From NCBI RefSeq assembly GCF_003945595.2, contig NW_024104421.1:124001-188000 (forward strand): a DNA stretch of 64,000 nucleotides. The letters run 5' to 3'. The position numbers and the translations under genes are program-made. A model generated the notes under the pieces. The model was given only the letters and a program-made list of their open reading frames with translations, ran no database searches and had not been told where the DNA came from. Origin of the DNA: Pipra filicauda (taxonomy: Eukaryota > Chordata > Aves > Passeriformes > Pipridae). This document shows positions 24,330 to 37,350 of the stretch, in pieces. Position 1 is the first letter of the stretch. Each line of letters begins with the position of its first letter.

Positions 24330-24760
24330 TCCCACTCCTCAGAGGTGGGGTTGGCACCCCTCAGTGGCGAGTGTCCCTCTTCCCCAGCAGTGGATGAAGG
24401 ACTCCTCAGCCACAGGTGTCCCCTCTTCTCAATGATGAGTGAAGGGTCTCTTAGGGGTGGATGTCCCCTCTTCTCAGTGATGGGGTTGGGACCCCTCAGC
24501 CATGTGTGTCCTCTGTCCTCAGTGACAAGGTTGGGATCACTCTCAGCCATAGGTATCCCCCTCTCCTCAGTGATGGGGTTGGGAACCCTCAGCCATGGGT
24601 GTCCAACTTCCTCAGTAGTGGGTGTCTCCTCTTCTTAGCAACTGGGTTGGCACCCCTCAGCCATGACTGTCCCCTCTTCTCAGTGGGACCTCTCAGCCAT
24701 GGCTATCCCCTCTCCTCAGGGGTGGGTGAGGGACTCCTCAGCAGTGGATGTCCCCTCTTC
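24330..24760 (+). repeat. ~46-bp minisatellite upstream of the carbonic anhydrase promoter
   Basis: Degenerate tandem units of about 45-48 bp contain cctcagccatg, gtcccctcttctcagtgatg and gggttggga. Clear unit starts are at 24494, 24541 and 24587, and a longer one follows at 24655. It begins about 200 bp upstream of the TATA box, so changes in copy number could affect the promoter. Confidence 0.85.
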
Positions 24761-25119
24761 TTATTGATGTACAGTTAAGAAAAGCATTTATTTCTATGGA
24801 GGCTAGAGGATGACACAACTCTGCTTCCTGCTGCTCCTCAGAGGTGGTGGGAAGCATGTGGGTACTGTGAGTGCATGTATATAGTGTACCTGTGTACCAA
24901 AAAGCTGAGAACAAGGTCCTGCACCAGAAGTGACTGGGCACATCAACAAGAGATTGTGGTCTGGTAGATGCAAAGGGATATACATTTGATGTAATCAAGG
25001 ATGCATGGCACGGAGGTGAACTTTAATCAGCTAATGGAACTCCTAGAAGAGACCAGAGAGTCATGGTGATGTCAGCTCACCGCTTGCCAATAAAAAAGTG
25101 AAGTCAGTGTCAGATTATC

Positions 25120-25160
25120 AAGAAAGAAACAAAAAACCAAACCAAACCAAAACAAAATCC
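25120..25160 (+). repeat. A-rich low-complexity tract
   Basis: Short run of aaac/aaacc words (aaaccaaaccaaaacaaaa). No associated element was recognised. Confidence 0.6.
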
Positions 25161-26503
25161 ACCCCATCCTGCTTTTGCATAAATCTTGGGTGAAACCTCT
25201 TCTCAGTTATTGCCCACAGTTCTGTTTCTCCCATCACAAAAGCATCAGAAACAGAAACAGCATGCTTGGGGCCCCAGGCCTCTTCAGGGGCAAGGGCGGT
25301 TTCCACATAAGGAAGGAGCAAGGCAGGTATAACTGCCCAGCCTGGTGTAATGAGCTCCGTGCTCCCAGTGTCCCAGCTCGTATTGTATTGGAGAGCAGAG
25401 AACGAGCACTTACTTTCTCGGGATAGCTGATTTATAGCACAATCAACCAAAATCAAGCAGGACGTTTGAGTTGAACCAGAAAAATATTTTTCCACGTGGT
25501 GCAGAAAGGAATGGGGGAAATCCTATTCCTCAACATGCACTCTGTGCACGCACAAAAAGGCGTCAGACAAGTTAATGGGATATTGTGCCTTGCACTGCCA
25601 AAGTCCCAGCTCTGTGCCATGCCCCATGGCCTCCACACCTCTGCTAAACTAGTTTTGCCCAGCTGTTTCCCAGCCCACTGGTCATCTCAGCACCTTCCTT
25701 TGTGAGTGTGCCCAGGGTAGCCACGTGAATACGTCCACATCCACTGCAAGAGGGCTCAACATCCGTCAAGCAGTACAGAAGATCCGGCTGGAACTGGATT
25801 TTGTGTTGAACAGAAGGAACCTCTCCCAGAAAGCTGGCAGCTGGGAACACAACCATTGGCAGCATGGCACCATGGGCTTCTGCCATGAGCCGTGCCAGAG
25901 ACGGTCCCTTGCTCCTGGCCACTCTGGAGAACCCTGCCTTCAGTGGTGACCTCTAGGTAGTCTCAGTGCACTCCTAAATTCAGACTTTATCAAGTTCCTT
26001 CCAACAACAGATAAACTGAACCATAAGATAAGAAGATATTCATTCATCAAGGCTCAAGGAAACAGGACTGTGGAGGGAAGACAAACCATAAACCACAATT
26101 TTAATGCTCTCTCCTGCTCATGTTCCTGTTGTTTGTCTTATTAATGGTCTTTATCTTGAAGGGAAATGAAGAAGGCAGTTCTATACGGCAGAGTTATGAC
26201 AGGCTCCATCTGTTTCTTTTTCCGAACGAGCCCCATGCAGTCCCCACCTCACACCTGAGTCAATCCATTCTGCTTGTTTCTCCAGAGAGGCTGCCCTGTG
26301 TTGACACTGCACAAATTGAGTACTCGTGGAACTGTCACCTTTGCTGCCCTGACTTTCTTAGGTTTCATTGTCCTCCCTCTCCATTGCTCTTCGAGGATGA
26401 GTGTATCGTATCACAGCAGCTGTAATCACACGTGTCTTCTTTCCATCTATACAAAGTATAACTTTGTCAGCTTTTTTGTAGAGATGATGCCTGGCAGATG
26501 AGG

Positions 26504-26589
26504 ACACTGTGTTATAGTTTAGCTAAATGAAATCCCCTTCATTTTGCTAAATGAAATCCTCTTCATTTAGTTAAGCTATAACACACTGT
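26504..26589. repeat. 86-bp near-perfect inverted repeat (hairpin)
   Basis: The left arm acactgtgttatagtttagc... and the right arm ...ttaagctataacacactgt are reverse complements over about 28 bp with only three mismatches, two of which would pair as G-U on one strand. The inner part also contains a 24-bp direct repeat (gctaaatgaaatcc and cttcattt, twice). No open frame spans it. It could be a small MITE-like element, a hairpin RNA, or a product of local strand switching. Confidence 0.8.
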
Positions 26590-29500
26590 TAGAATGAAAG
26601 GTGACTCCATGATCAGAGCATTTGGTCTGGATGTGCCTTCTGGGAATTCAGGGGATTGTAGACCACAGCTCCATCCTATGACCCTTGCAGACCAGGTAGA
26701 AGAGCACACAGAGTTTGTCCTCCTGTACAAGTTTCACATCACTGCTACCTCCTCACCAAAAGCTCTTCCCCAGGATTCTCCAGTGGACTTATATCAGAGG
26801 AGATCTGATCGGATGGATTCAGCCCAACATCGTGCTCTTCTTTGCTGTGACTTATCTTGAAATGCACAGCACCAAACCTCTGCTCAGCTCAGCACAGATC
26901 CAGCCCGAGGCACAAAACACTGGCGCACCAGGGAACCTCTCCAATCCTGTGTGGCACAAGATGCACTGGGCTGAGATAGTGTGGGTGTACTTCTGGAAAC
27001 ACTGGCTGGTCTTGTTTTAGCTCCAGTGCTGTGGGGAGGGACGAGCTCTGAACGCTTATAAAAGGGTTTATTCTCAGGAAAAAGTTGTCCTTCCCAGGAA
27101 AATTAACTCATGCTAAGGAAAGGCTTCGATGTCTAGAAGAATCTTGGCACTCTGGGTCTGATTCAAATTTCTACCAGTAATCCTTTCCCACGGGATATAC
27201 TAATGAATTCCTGAGCTTATTGAGGGCTTATTGTCTGTTACTTTTAATGTAACAACAGTAGGCACTAGTTTATCAGAGCTGCTGTTGTGCCTATTCACAA
27301 TTTAGAGTTAAGTTCCCTGGATGACTTCCAAACAAAACCAGGCTGATCCATGCCATTCACTGTGGTGAATCCCAGACAGTGGCACCTGCAGTTTTTCTAT
27401 TTCACTACTGAGATTTGGTTAGAATTCCCTAAACAATAATCTTTCATTTGAGGTGATATTAGATTGCTTTGCAATTGCAATAGTTGCATAAAATGTCTCC
27501 TCCCAGTTCTTCTTATTTTCATCTCCACATCAGTACATTTGTTGTGCTGGTACCATTGGCCACCCAATCCCTCCACCACCACAGTGCACAGCTCATGTCC
27601 AACAAATAACCAACTTTTGGTGCCTGAGGGTAGGATGGTAAGGAATATTTTGAGGCAAGAGTGTTAATTAGCTTGTTGCCGTCCCTTGATTTTCTAGGAT
27701 AGAAGTTCGTAATTTCAGAGTAACTCAGCACCTGTGCTATGAGGCTCTAGACCCAGTTTGGCCAGATCCTGGTCTGCTCTGTAACCAAACTGTAGGAAGC
27801 AGGTAGCCAGAGGAGCCAGTTGGCCTGGCAGCTCCTGGACCAGGGCCACCCCTGTGGCGTGGCAGCTGCTTTGGAGCTATGAATTCTAGCAGCTCTAATG
27901 GAGGTGTGTGTTAAAATACACATTTTTGTGTTTCTATATGTGATTATGATGTATAATATTCACGCATCCATTGTTGCCTATTGGTAAAAGCAACTTGAAT
28001 AATGGGATGCTCAATTTTATTCAAACTTTAAAAGAGTTGCTTCCAAATCTGAATTTCAAAATATCAAAACTTCTGTGGTCTAGGAAGTCTGGCTTCAGGC
28101 AAGGTCTACATAGAAGCCTCTGGATCTCTGAGTCAGCTTGTTCCAGGTAGCAAAGCAACCTCCCCAGCAGCTGCTGGAACACACCAGCTATAGCCTTGTC
28201 CCAGCAGGACAAAAATGTGGAAATTCGGAGCTGGCAAGTACTTCCAAGAGGACTGAGCTGCATCACGATCTCTCCTAAGCAGTGAATACATCAATCTTTT
28301 TAATTGCAGCAAACAGAACAAGAGTTTACCTATAGCTATGTGCAAATTAGCACTGACAGCACTTGACTGGGCACTGAGTCTGATCCCCCTTTGTTAAAAA
28401 GGAGCTACGTGGCCTCCCTCATGATCTGATCAAGTTACATGTGGAAAGCCATGGTCCTCCTCCTGCCCTGTGCTTTCTGGGGCTTAGTGGAAAACCTCAG
28501 AGTTTTTGAATCGTCTTTGAATTTTCCTTTAAAATGTATTTATTTGTTTCTATATGAAGGTTGTCCTTTTGGTAGCATTTATTCCCTGATGTATTTATAG
28601 ACAGCAACTCTACCCCTTCTCAAACTGTGTTTTGAAAGTTTAGACAGAAGTCTAAAAAGAGCTTAGCTTGTCAGAAAATAAATGACCTTTCTACTCCAGT
28701 TCTCATTAATCCTCTGCGCCTCTTCAAGTGTTAATTCATCTTTAGTGAATGTACACACCCTAAGCTGTACAGTTAACCTATACAGAAAACACTTCTCTTG
28801 CCACATGTGAAACCGCTCACAGTAAGCACACAATCAGGTGGCTTGCCTGCTCTTCTTCTTTTTTTTTTTTCTTTGTTTTGCTACAGTATTTTATCCCAGG
28901 AATCCTTGTTAGCAGCTCATCAGCGCTCAGGAACATGAGTTCTCATGATGCTACAGGCACTCCTCACACCCCTGCTGCAATACCTTGATTTTCAGCTGCA
29001 CAGCAGTGTTTCCCAGCTTCACGTCACTGGCACGTTCTTCCCGCTTGTGAAGGTCCCTAATGACAGTATTTATGAGTGTGGGTCCTAAATCCCATTCAGT
29101 GTGTTTCAGTAATACCTTCTTTACTGCGCAGGGCCTCTTTTCTTAAGATGACCCACTATTTGCCCCCTTTTTTTTGTATCTTTGCAGTCCTTATCAACTT
29201 GGCTTAAATTAATACTTACATTTGAAATTACTCAAAAAACTTCTTGAAGTCCTTGCAAAGGAACCCAGAATATTTCCTTTGTCCAGAGAGAATCTAGGCT
29301 AGCATGCTACAAAAGCATAGAAGCAAATATGTATCCCTTTTTATCCTTTTTCCTGCTTATTACATAACTTCTTCCAAAGATATCAAAATCCCTTTTTTCC
29401 ACTGAAAGTAAGGTACCTCTACTAGTCTCTTCCTGTGACACCATCTCCAGCTGGACATCAGACCTTCAGGCCATCTATTCCTTCTTTCAGCTCTCAGGTT

Positions 29501-31375
29501 GCAATTTCCAAGCCATTGGAATACCTGAATCTCCAGACTTTATTCTGGATGGGGTGGCCTGGCCTTATACTTGCTTTTTGTTTTGTCCTCTGCTTCTGTT
29601 CTGGTGTCTCGAAAGGTGGAGATAGATATTTGTCCAGTTGTGGAGTCACACTTAACACTTGATATTTAATCTTTACACAGGGCCATCTCCTCTCTGCTCT
29701 TGTCCCAGCCTCCTTCAAGTACCACTAAAGAGCTTTTTGTTAAGTGTTAAGAGTTTCCTCTGCAGGATCTCAAAGAGGTAAAATTCTCATGTTTTCCATG
29801 TGAATATTGACCTCCAAATCACAGCATTCTTTGTTAATCAACCATTTTTATTGTTGCTAGGAGATTCTTTGTGCATTCTCAATATCATGCACCATAGATA
29901 TACAACTACTGAGGTCTGGAGTTGCCTTCTAAAATATTTACACATTATTCAGGACACAAGTTTCAGATGGTTTTGTACTGAGCAAACTAAAAATTCCATG
30001 GCACTCTTTGTTCCATGCCAAGTCCTCGTGCTTCTCGGTCCAGGTGACTTCATTAACTAGTTCCTGTAGTTTATTTCTCTAACTTCAGGTCCTTGAAATT
30101 AAGGATCACGAATGCAAACATTTTTAACCTTCTGCTTTCTGCAATTAAACTTTTACCTCTCAATAGAAGGTTATTTTCCATAAGCAGCCTGTATGCAATC
30201 ATTTCCCTACATTTAAGAAACAATATTAATGACCGTCAACTAAGGCTAGTTCCCTGGGTGTTTAAATTAAGCAAGCAGTGACTGGTGCAAATGGCTTTAG
30301 AGCAAACTGAGTTGTGTTATAGTCACAGGAAACTACTAAGCTACACCCCTATTGTGAACTGGCATTAGGGAAGGAGAAACAATGTTTCAATGAATAAGAA
30401 ATTACCAGAGTTGAGGATCTTGCCTGTAATTCACAGTAAGTTGTGAAATGCTATCCGGTGAAATTTCCCCAGCACTGTAAACTTCATACCCCTAGAAACC
30501 AAACATGTTTGGTATTGGTGCTGGTTAGACCTACTCAGACAGACATTGACATCAGGAGCGACTGTGTCATGTACTACATGTCATGTACTACTTTCTTCCT
30601 TAAGAGCTTCTTCAAAAAGGAGAATGGAGCATCAAAGCCTCTGTTGTGGCCGTAAGACGACAAGCCAAATACCAAAAGGAAGGGGAATTCGTGGAACAGC
30701 AAGTTAAAAATAACCACTCTGAATAATTGTAACCATGCCTTATTGACCCGAAGCAGCTAAAACAAAATAGAAGGTACCTGGAGTGGAAGACAGGATAGCC
30801 CTGTGGCAGGTTAGAGACTTACAGCTGCAAAAAAAGACTCATTAAACCATTCCACCCGTCATCACCTTACCCAATCACCCTGGCACTGAGCCTGGCATAT
30901 GATTCAACGTTCGGCTCTGGGAAACACAGGGTTTGATCAAAAACCTTCAAACAACAGAGCTCAAAAACCTTAGAGGGAGTTAGGATTTCCCTTAGAATTC
31001 TCCTCCAGCGGATGTCGAAATGACAGGCTTTGTGTTTGTTGTTCTGTAGTCTGACCGTAACACTGTGCTGCTGCTTCTCATTCCCCTGTGCTGCGAGTCC
31101 AGGGTTCCCTGTGTATTATCTCATAATCTTCTCAAAGACCCTCTTAATAGCCACCTTGATAAATTACTGAAACTAAGCCCATTTAATTTATCTCTGGAGG
31201 ACTCTTTTCCAGTCTTTGAGCAGACTGTAATTTTTTCCTGTGGCTTCTCCAATTTTCCATCAAAGTTATTTCAAGGATGCCGACACCAGAACAGGGCCCT
31301 TTATATCAGTTACAGACTCACCAAAACTCCTTATGGAGGAGGCATCCCTTCCCTGTTCCCACTTACTGGTCCAAG

Positions 31376-31500
31376 ACCTAGGTTGGATGGGGCTTTGAGA
31401 CACCTGGTCTAGTAGAAGGTGTCCCCGCCCTTGGCAGGGGATTGGAACAAGATGATCTTTAAGATCCCTTCCAACCTGAACCATTTTGTAACTCATTCTG
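31376..31500 (+). mobile_element. CR1 LINE 3' end
   Basis: The sequence runs 'aggttggatggggctttgag', 'cctggtctag', 'ggcaggggattggaac', 'gatgatctttaagatccc', ending in a degraded CR1 tail. Only the last ~125 bp are recognisable. Confidence 0.85.
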
Positions 31501-33171
31501 ATTCATCCTTCTCTGGAAAAGCATTAGCTTCTTCTGGCACAGTATTCTGGTAGGAATTCACACCATTCTGCTTCAACACTCAACACTATTTTCTAACATC
31601 TGGATTTCCAAGGAAAAAAACTTTATTTCCTAAGCCCATCCTGCTCTCTGGCCATGTGCTTGGCTTTCATGTGCCATATTTTCAAAGGGATCCAGGTAAC
31701 CCAGGCCTCACAGAAAATCCTCACTTTACCAGCCTTTGAGCACAGCTGGGATTTTGCCAGGGGGCCCTTGTATTAACCTTTAAATCAGAGATTACCCCCC
31801 AGTAGAGCAAATTTCTGCAGAGCTCCTTACAGTCATCCCAGCAGGGTGTTTCTCAAGGGGAAGGAACTGCTCGGCTGTCAAACATCCTCAGAAGCTGAGC
31901 TGTGGAGGTCAGATGGCCTGAGCATCTCTGGTGCCTCTTGTATGGAAGCCTCCAGAAAACAGGAGACCTCTTTAACACGTAGCAGGCCAGTGCACTCTTT
32001 CACCTCTGTTCTTACGCATCATCCTTTTCAGAGATGAGCTGGCAAACAGGCTGAAGAAAAGGAAGTCAGATTCAGAAATGACGCTTGCAGGGTTGTGACA
32101 GAGGAGAGGAGAGCCAGAAAGCCACACAGAAATCATGAGGCTCTAACATATGCTGAACAGTCTCCCCTCGAGGCAGCACACCCCAGCACAGCACAGCTCG
32201 TACCCTGGAGTACTCAGCTCCACCCTGCCAGCACCCATTCTGTCCGTGCCTCAGTGCCAGCAGCACATGCACAGACACAGGACAGGGGCTGCATCTTTCA
32301 CAGAAGGACACTGGTCAGATGCAGAGAGATGCAGCACACAAACAAAAGAGGTTTTACCTGTGGCCACTTGGCTTGATTGCCTGAATCAGGCTTCCAAAAA
32401 ACTAGCAGGTTTTAAGTCTCATCAGCATGTGCTAGACTTGGTCTTCCACAGCCCGTACCGAGGCACTAGGCCCTCCTGCGTGCAGTGGCAAAGCAGCAGA
32501 GCAGAGACAGGCAGGGATCTCAGAAGGAACGTGCAGCCACAGCTCCCACTGGCAAGACTCGCTGCCACGTGATGGCAACTGAGCAAGGCTCACATCCGTG
32601 ACTGCTGCACAATAGTGCAAACATAAAAGACCTATATATCAAACAAGCCAAACAGCTCTGCCCAGCACAGTGGGGCACAGCATGTCCCTCATCACAATGG
32701 GATGAAACTTTATTCATCTTGCCAGACCCAGGGATGAATTGAAGGTGGAGGTGAGCCTGCTTTATCACAACTACAAAGCATTGCTTTCTACCATGCAACC
32801 CAGTGTGGCCACCACAGGTCTGATCTGCACATTTGTGGCCAGTGTCCATGCACATATCAGCTGGAAACAAAATCACTCTGGCAAAAGGCTGGGAAAGAGC
32901 TCTGTCTGGGTCACGCACCCAGGGCCAGTCTTGTTTCCTGAGTGGACTCTCTAATGCTGCTCTGTGATGAATGCAGCTGTGAGGGGCCATCGTAGAAGCT
33001 GCTTTCTTAGAACGCAAACAGCTTAGCCCAAAAAATGGTCTCTAGGGCTGAAAGGACCACTGCCCTGCTTTGCAAAGACCATACCCATTCTCACCTCCTC
33101 TTCAGTCCATTTGAGACTTTATAAACCCCAAGCCAGACCTGGCAAAGTCTCTACTGTAGCTTTATACTAGC

Positions 33172-33460
33172 ATAGAATCATAGAATAATTTACATTGGAA
33201 AAGACATCTAAGATCATTGAGTCCAGCAATTAACCTAACACTGACAGATCCACCACTAAACCATGTCCCTAAGTCCCAACATCTACTCATTTTTTACACT
33301 TCTGGGGACAGTGATTCCCACATTACCCTGGGAAGTCTGTTTCAATGCTTGACCACCCTTTCCATGAAGAAAGTTTTCCTAATATCCGATCTAAACCTTC
33401 CTTGGTGCAACTTCAAGCTGTTTCCTCTTGTCCTATCAACCTTTCCTTCCATTGGAAGGT
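33172..33460 (-). mobile_element. CR1 LINE 3' fragment
   Basis: Begins 'catagaatcatagaat' and continues through 'cattggaaaagacatctaag', 'ccaccactaaaccatgtccc', 'tgaccaccctttccatgaag'. It is of the same subfamily as the copy at 48430-48855. Confidence 0.88.
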
Positions 33461-34959
33461 CCCAGATGTTTCTGTCTTCCATAGTTTCTGTCTGCTGCTA
33501 ACTTCTGGCACATAGCAATGCTCCACCTCTCACCCAGAGTGACACAGCATTTTAGGAGACAGGAGAGCCCAGAGGCTTTGGACCAGAGGGGCCTGGGAAA
33601 AGCAACCCCCGAGCCTGAAGGCTGTGGCTGACGTCTGCTGGGAGCAGAGTGGACAGCCCGGCACCTCTGGGGTGAAGCCCTTGTGGAGCCAGCAGGACTG
33701 CACTGCCAGACCATGTCTGCATCAGTTGCATGACATTGGGGCACTGTTTTAATTTAAAATGGATTAGGCTTTGTTTTCTCTTTAGCACAATAACACTGCA
33801 CGCATTGTTGGGCGATAAAACCCACAGATAGCTCTGCCAGCGGGGTGTTGGGGTGGACGTGATCGGCAGCACAGTCTGAGCTGAGGCAGCAAAGAAAGTG
33901 GGGAAAGTCTACAGAAACATGCTGCTGCCAGATCCTGGGGAGGCCCTTGCACAACCTCTGAAGAGCTCCTTCCCCAAAGTGGGTGGAGGGGCCAACCTGC
34001 TGCCCAGAATTTGGAGGACAGCTGGAGCAGGATACGGGTGCAAGGCAAGAGGGACATGTGTGAGCCTTGTGTTAATCCTACTCACAGCCATGTGGCAGTG
34101 CTGGCACTGATGACTCCTGAGAGGACACTGGGAAAAGGAGGTGAGGATGTCTCAATTCACCACAGCATCTGTTAGTTAACTGCTGTTTTTCCCAAGCTGG
34201 TTCTGCCTCTCCGTGCGTGCTCTTCTGATTTTCCTGGGCTTAAGCTCTGCATTTAGTTCTGGCAACCAACAGGAGCATTGCCCAAACAAGGTGCACTGGC
34301 AAAATCATTTTGTTTCCCAGATTTCTTGGCAGGACCTTGGTGTCACGTGTAGCAGGTTCCTTTGCTACCCTAATCCGTGCCTTTTGGCTGGCAACAGCAC
34401 AAGGCAGAAGGGATGTTATTTAGCAGTGCTGACCCTGCGATGCAGGAAGCACAAGGGCTTTGAGGTGTGTCAGGGCCAAGCAGCTCAGTTTGGGGACACC
34501 AACCTATACCCCACCCTAGCGTTAGAGACTGGCTATAATTTTTGCCTCCTGCAGAAAGAGAGGGTTTCCTAAGAAATCCTTCTACAATCTCAATAGCTCG
34601 CTAAACCAGTGTTACCAACCAAGCTGGCCCTTGCAGGTCTCCGACCCAGTTGTGCCTGAATCTCCTTTTCAGTCACGTTGAGTCCTGGCACATGTGATGC
34701 CTGAGGAAGATGATGCAGACAGCAAAATGCAGCAGGAGCGCTCCCAAGATGTTCATGTAGCAGCTGGGGACCTGACCCAAAAGAGCTTTCTGCACAGTAT
34801 TCTCCCAGTACTTTCCCACCTGAAACTCTTCATAACCTCTCATGGCTTTTTTTAGCATCAGTTTTGCTGCTGACGTGCTCCAGACCAGGCATCCCTTGCC
34901 TTGGAAGCTAACAGAAGGCACCAGGCTCCCCCTGGGATTCATTTGTCACTGCTGGAGGG

Positions 34960-35272
34960 ACTGCATCAGATAGGGACAAACTTTTTAGCAGGGCCTGTTG
35001 CAATAGGAGAGAGGGTACTGGTTTTAAGCTGAAGAAGAGTTGATTTAGACTGGATATGTGGAAGGAGTTTTTAATAATGAGGGTGGTGAGGCACTGGAAC
35101 AGGTTGCCCAGAAGAGCTGTAGGTGCCGCATCCCTGGAGGTGTTCAAAGCCAGGTTGGATGGGGCTTTGAGCAACTTGGTCTATGGAAGGTGGCCCTGCC
35201 TGTGGCAGGGAAGGATCGACCAGATGACTTTGAAGAGGTCTTTTTCAATTTAAACTATCCTATGATTTCATG
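34960..35272 (+). mobile_element. CR1 LINE 3' fragment
   Basis: Contains 'ggtggtgaggcactggaaca', 'ggttgcccagaagagctgt', 'ccctggaggtgttcaaag' and the terminal 'ggatggggctttgagcaac' block, ending near 'cctatgattt'. Confidence 0.9.
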
Positions 35273-37189
35273 TGCTCCTATGGAGGTGTGGGTTGGGCTC
35301 ACAGCACGCTGCAACACACTATGGCAAGTGTAACTAATGCTGCTGCCCCAAGCAGGAATGCAAGACAGAGGGAATCGGACGGCATAAGAAAACCCATACC
35401 TCAGCATGACATCAGTGTCCATCTGCCCTGACCTGCCAGGAAGGTGGAAAAGCCCAAAACAGCCAGAGCACAGGTCTGTGCAGGCCCTTGTAGCAACGTG
35501 CTCCCAGGAGAGAGATGCCTGGGTGGTAACAGCAGGCAGCCACTGCTGGTAGGAACCTGGCTGCCCACTGGAGCAGGAGTAGGGCAGATGCTCTGCACAG
35601 TGCAGGTAGGAGCAGCCAGTTCCCACTGTAGCTCAAGTGATGCCAGGACAAGACAGAGCCACCAGGGCAGGAGACTGTCCCTGGGTGGGCAGGTGGCTCA
35701 GGGCACTTGGCATGGGCTGCTGCACCACCAAAGTCCCAGGTGGTCAGTCTGAGAGGCAGAAAATGAGGTGGGATAAGCCAACTGTGAGCAGCAGAGCCAA
35801 CAGCACCCTGAGTCCCCCTGGGAGAAGGCCTTGCATGATGTGAGGACTGCATGAAAGTCTTCCCCTGAGCCATCAGAGACTTCTGGCCAGGTGATCCCAT
35901 GGTCTCTTAGGGGCTTAATACACCATGAACTGAGAAGTTCTCTCCTGGTGGCAATTTAATTAGACCTTCTTGTTACACAGAGACTCTTCTTTAATAGGTA
36001 TAATTACACCAGGAATGCAGAGAGTACAGTTTTAGTTCCATCAGATGCCGGTAATTTCCTCATCCCACAATCAGTCTTCCAGCATTTTATTTGCCTGACA
36101 CATCGGATCCCATTTTCTTAGAGGAGGAAAACAGTCAGCAAAACACTTAGCAATAACTAAGTGTCATTAAGTCAGCCAATCACAGAGCTGTGACTTAATG
36201 CCCCAATTTATCTAGTTCGTCCTGCAGAAGAGTTTCTCGGTGCTATATTCACTCTTCCTGCTGATGGACATTATATGTACCCAGAACTCAAGAGCAATGA
36301 AGATCCTTTGCATTTGATCTGGACTGACATTGTTCCTTCAAAGAAGAAGCTCCAGACTTTCACCTCCTATGAGGATGACATAGATAGGACTCTGCCAAGT
36401 CAAAGTTCATGCCACAAATTCAAGCCTGAAGACAGTCCCTGGCTCCCAAAGAAAAACCCTTTGCAAACTCTGTCCTACTCAAATCCAACTAGATCAACCA
36501 CCTCCTTCGGCTGCAGCCCCTACAGAAAAGGATGCAGTTTACACAAAGAAGGCAAAAGCAGAGCAACCAACCTGGCTGTTTTGGACTGGGAGAGGCAGGG
36601 AAGGACTCATTCAAGTGCAAATTGCTCATGCACCCAAGCAGCATGAAGCAAACGAAGTGGGAAGATAACAATGAACAAAGATGTTAATTACCAAAACTTT
36701 GAAAGAACACAGAACTATGTGACTATTTTAAATATATACATATGTGTATATACATGAGAAGAGGAAGTAGAAAAGCTCTATAAAACACATCAAGCTGAGA
36801 TTGGCCAGCCTGGGCAGAAAGCACCAGGTGTTACAGTACAAAACCTGGACAACCATAAAGTCATCTGCACACACTGCAGGGAAACCTGGGCCATTTATTA
36901 TTAAACTGCAAACAAGCCTCTTTCTCAGACTGTATCTTCTACAGATGACAAATATCTGTCTGAGAAAAACTGGAGCTAGCAAACTCCAGCAAAACAACGA
37001 GGAACCCCCTCTGCAGAGCCTGGAGTCCTGTGTCTCCAGTGAGCTGTCGGTCGGCAGCCTCGGTGGTGTTGCTGTCCTTGCTCTGCTGCTCATCCCAAGG
37101 CTAATTCCCGGGGACAGCTGTGGGGCCCACGGAGTGCCCAGCCCTGGGGAGACCTGGCCCCTGCCTCTCGCTTGGCTGCAGCAGAACCA

Positions 37190-37350
37190 CGAGGGGATAA
37201 CAGGATCAAAAAAGCAGTAACGAGCTCTGGGAACTTGTCAGACAAATGTGTTTTCAACCAAATCCCAAATGAGCCGCTGAAGGGAAGCATTAGGGCTGTC
37301 ACGTGGAGCACATGATTTTGGAATTCATTAAGCCTTTGATGCAGTGTTAG
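37190..37350 (+). mobile_element. Possible CR1 reverse-transcriptase remnant
   Basis: The plus-strand translation includes KAFDAVLARL, which resembles the AFDAV block of CR1 ORF2. Upstream similarity is faint and interrupted, so the extent is uncertain. Confidence 0.3.

Noticed and set aside
34213..34572. 119-codon plus-strand frame with a hydrophobic start and several Cys
   Set aside because: It starts at GTG, has no splice support or recognisable family, and lies among CR1 fragments.
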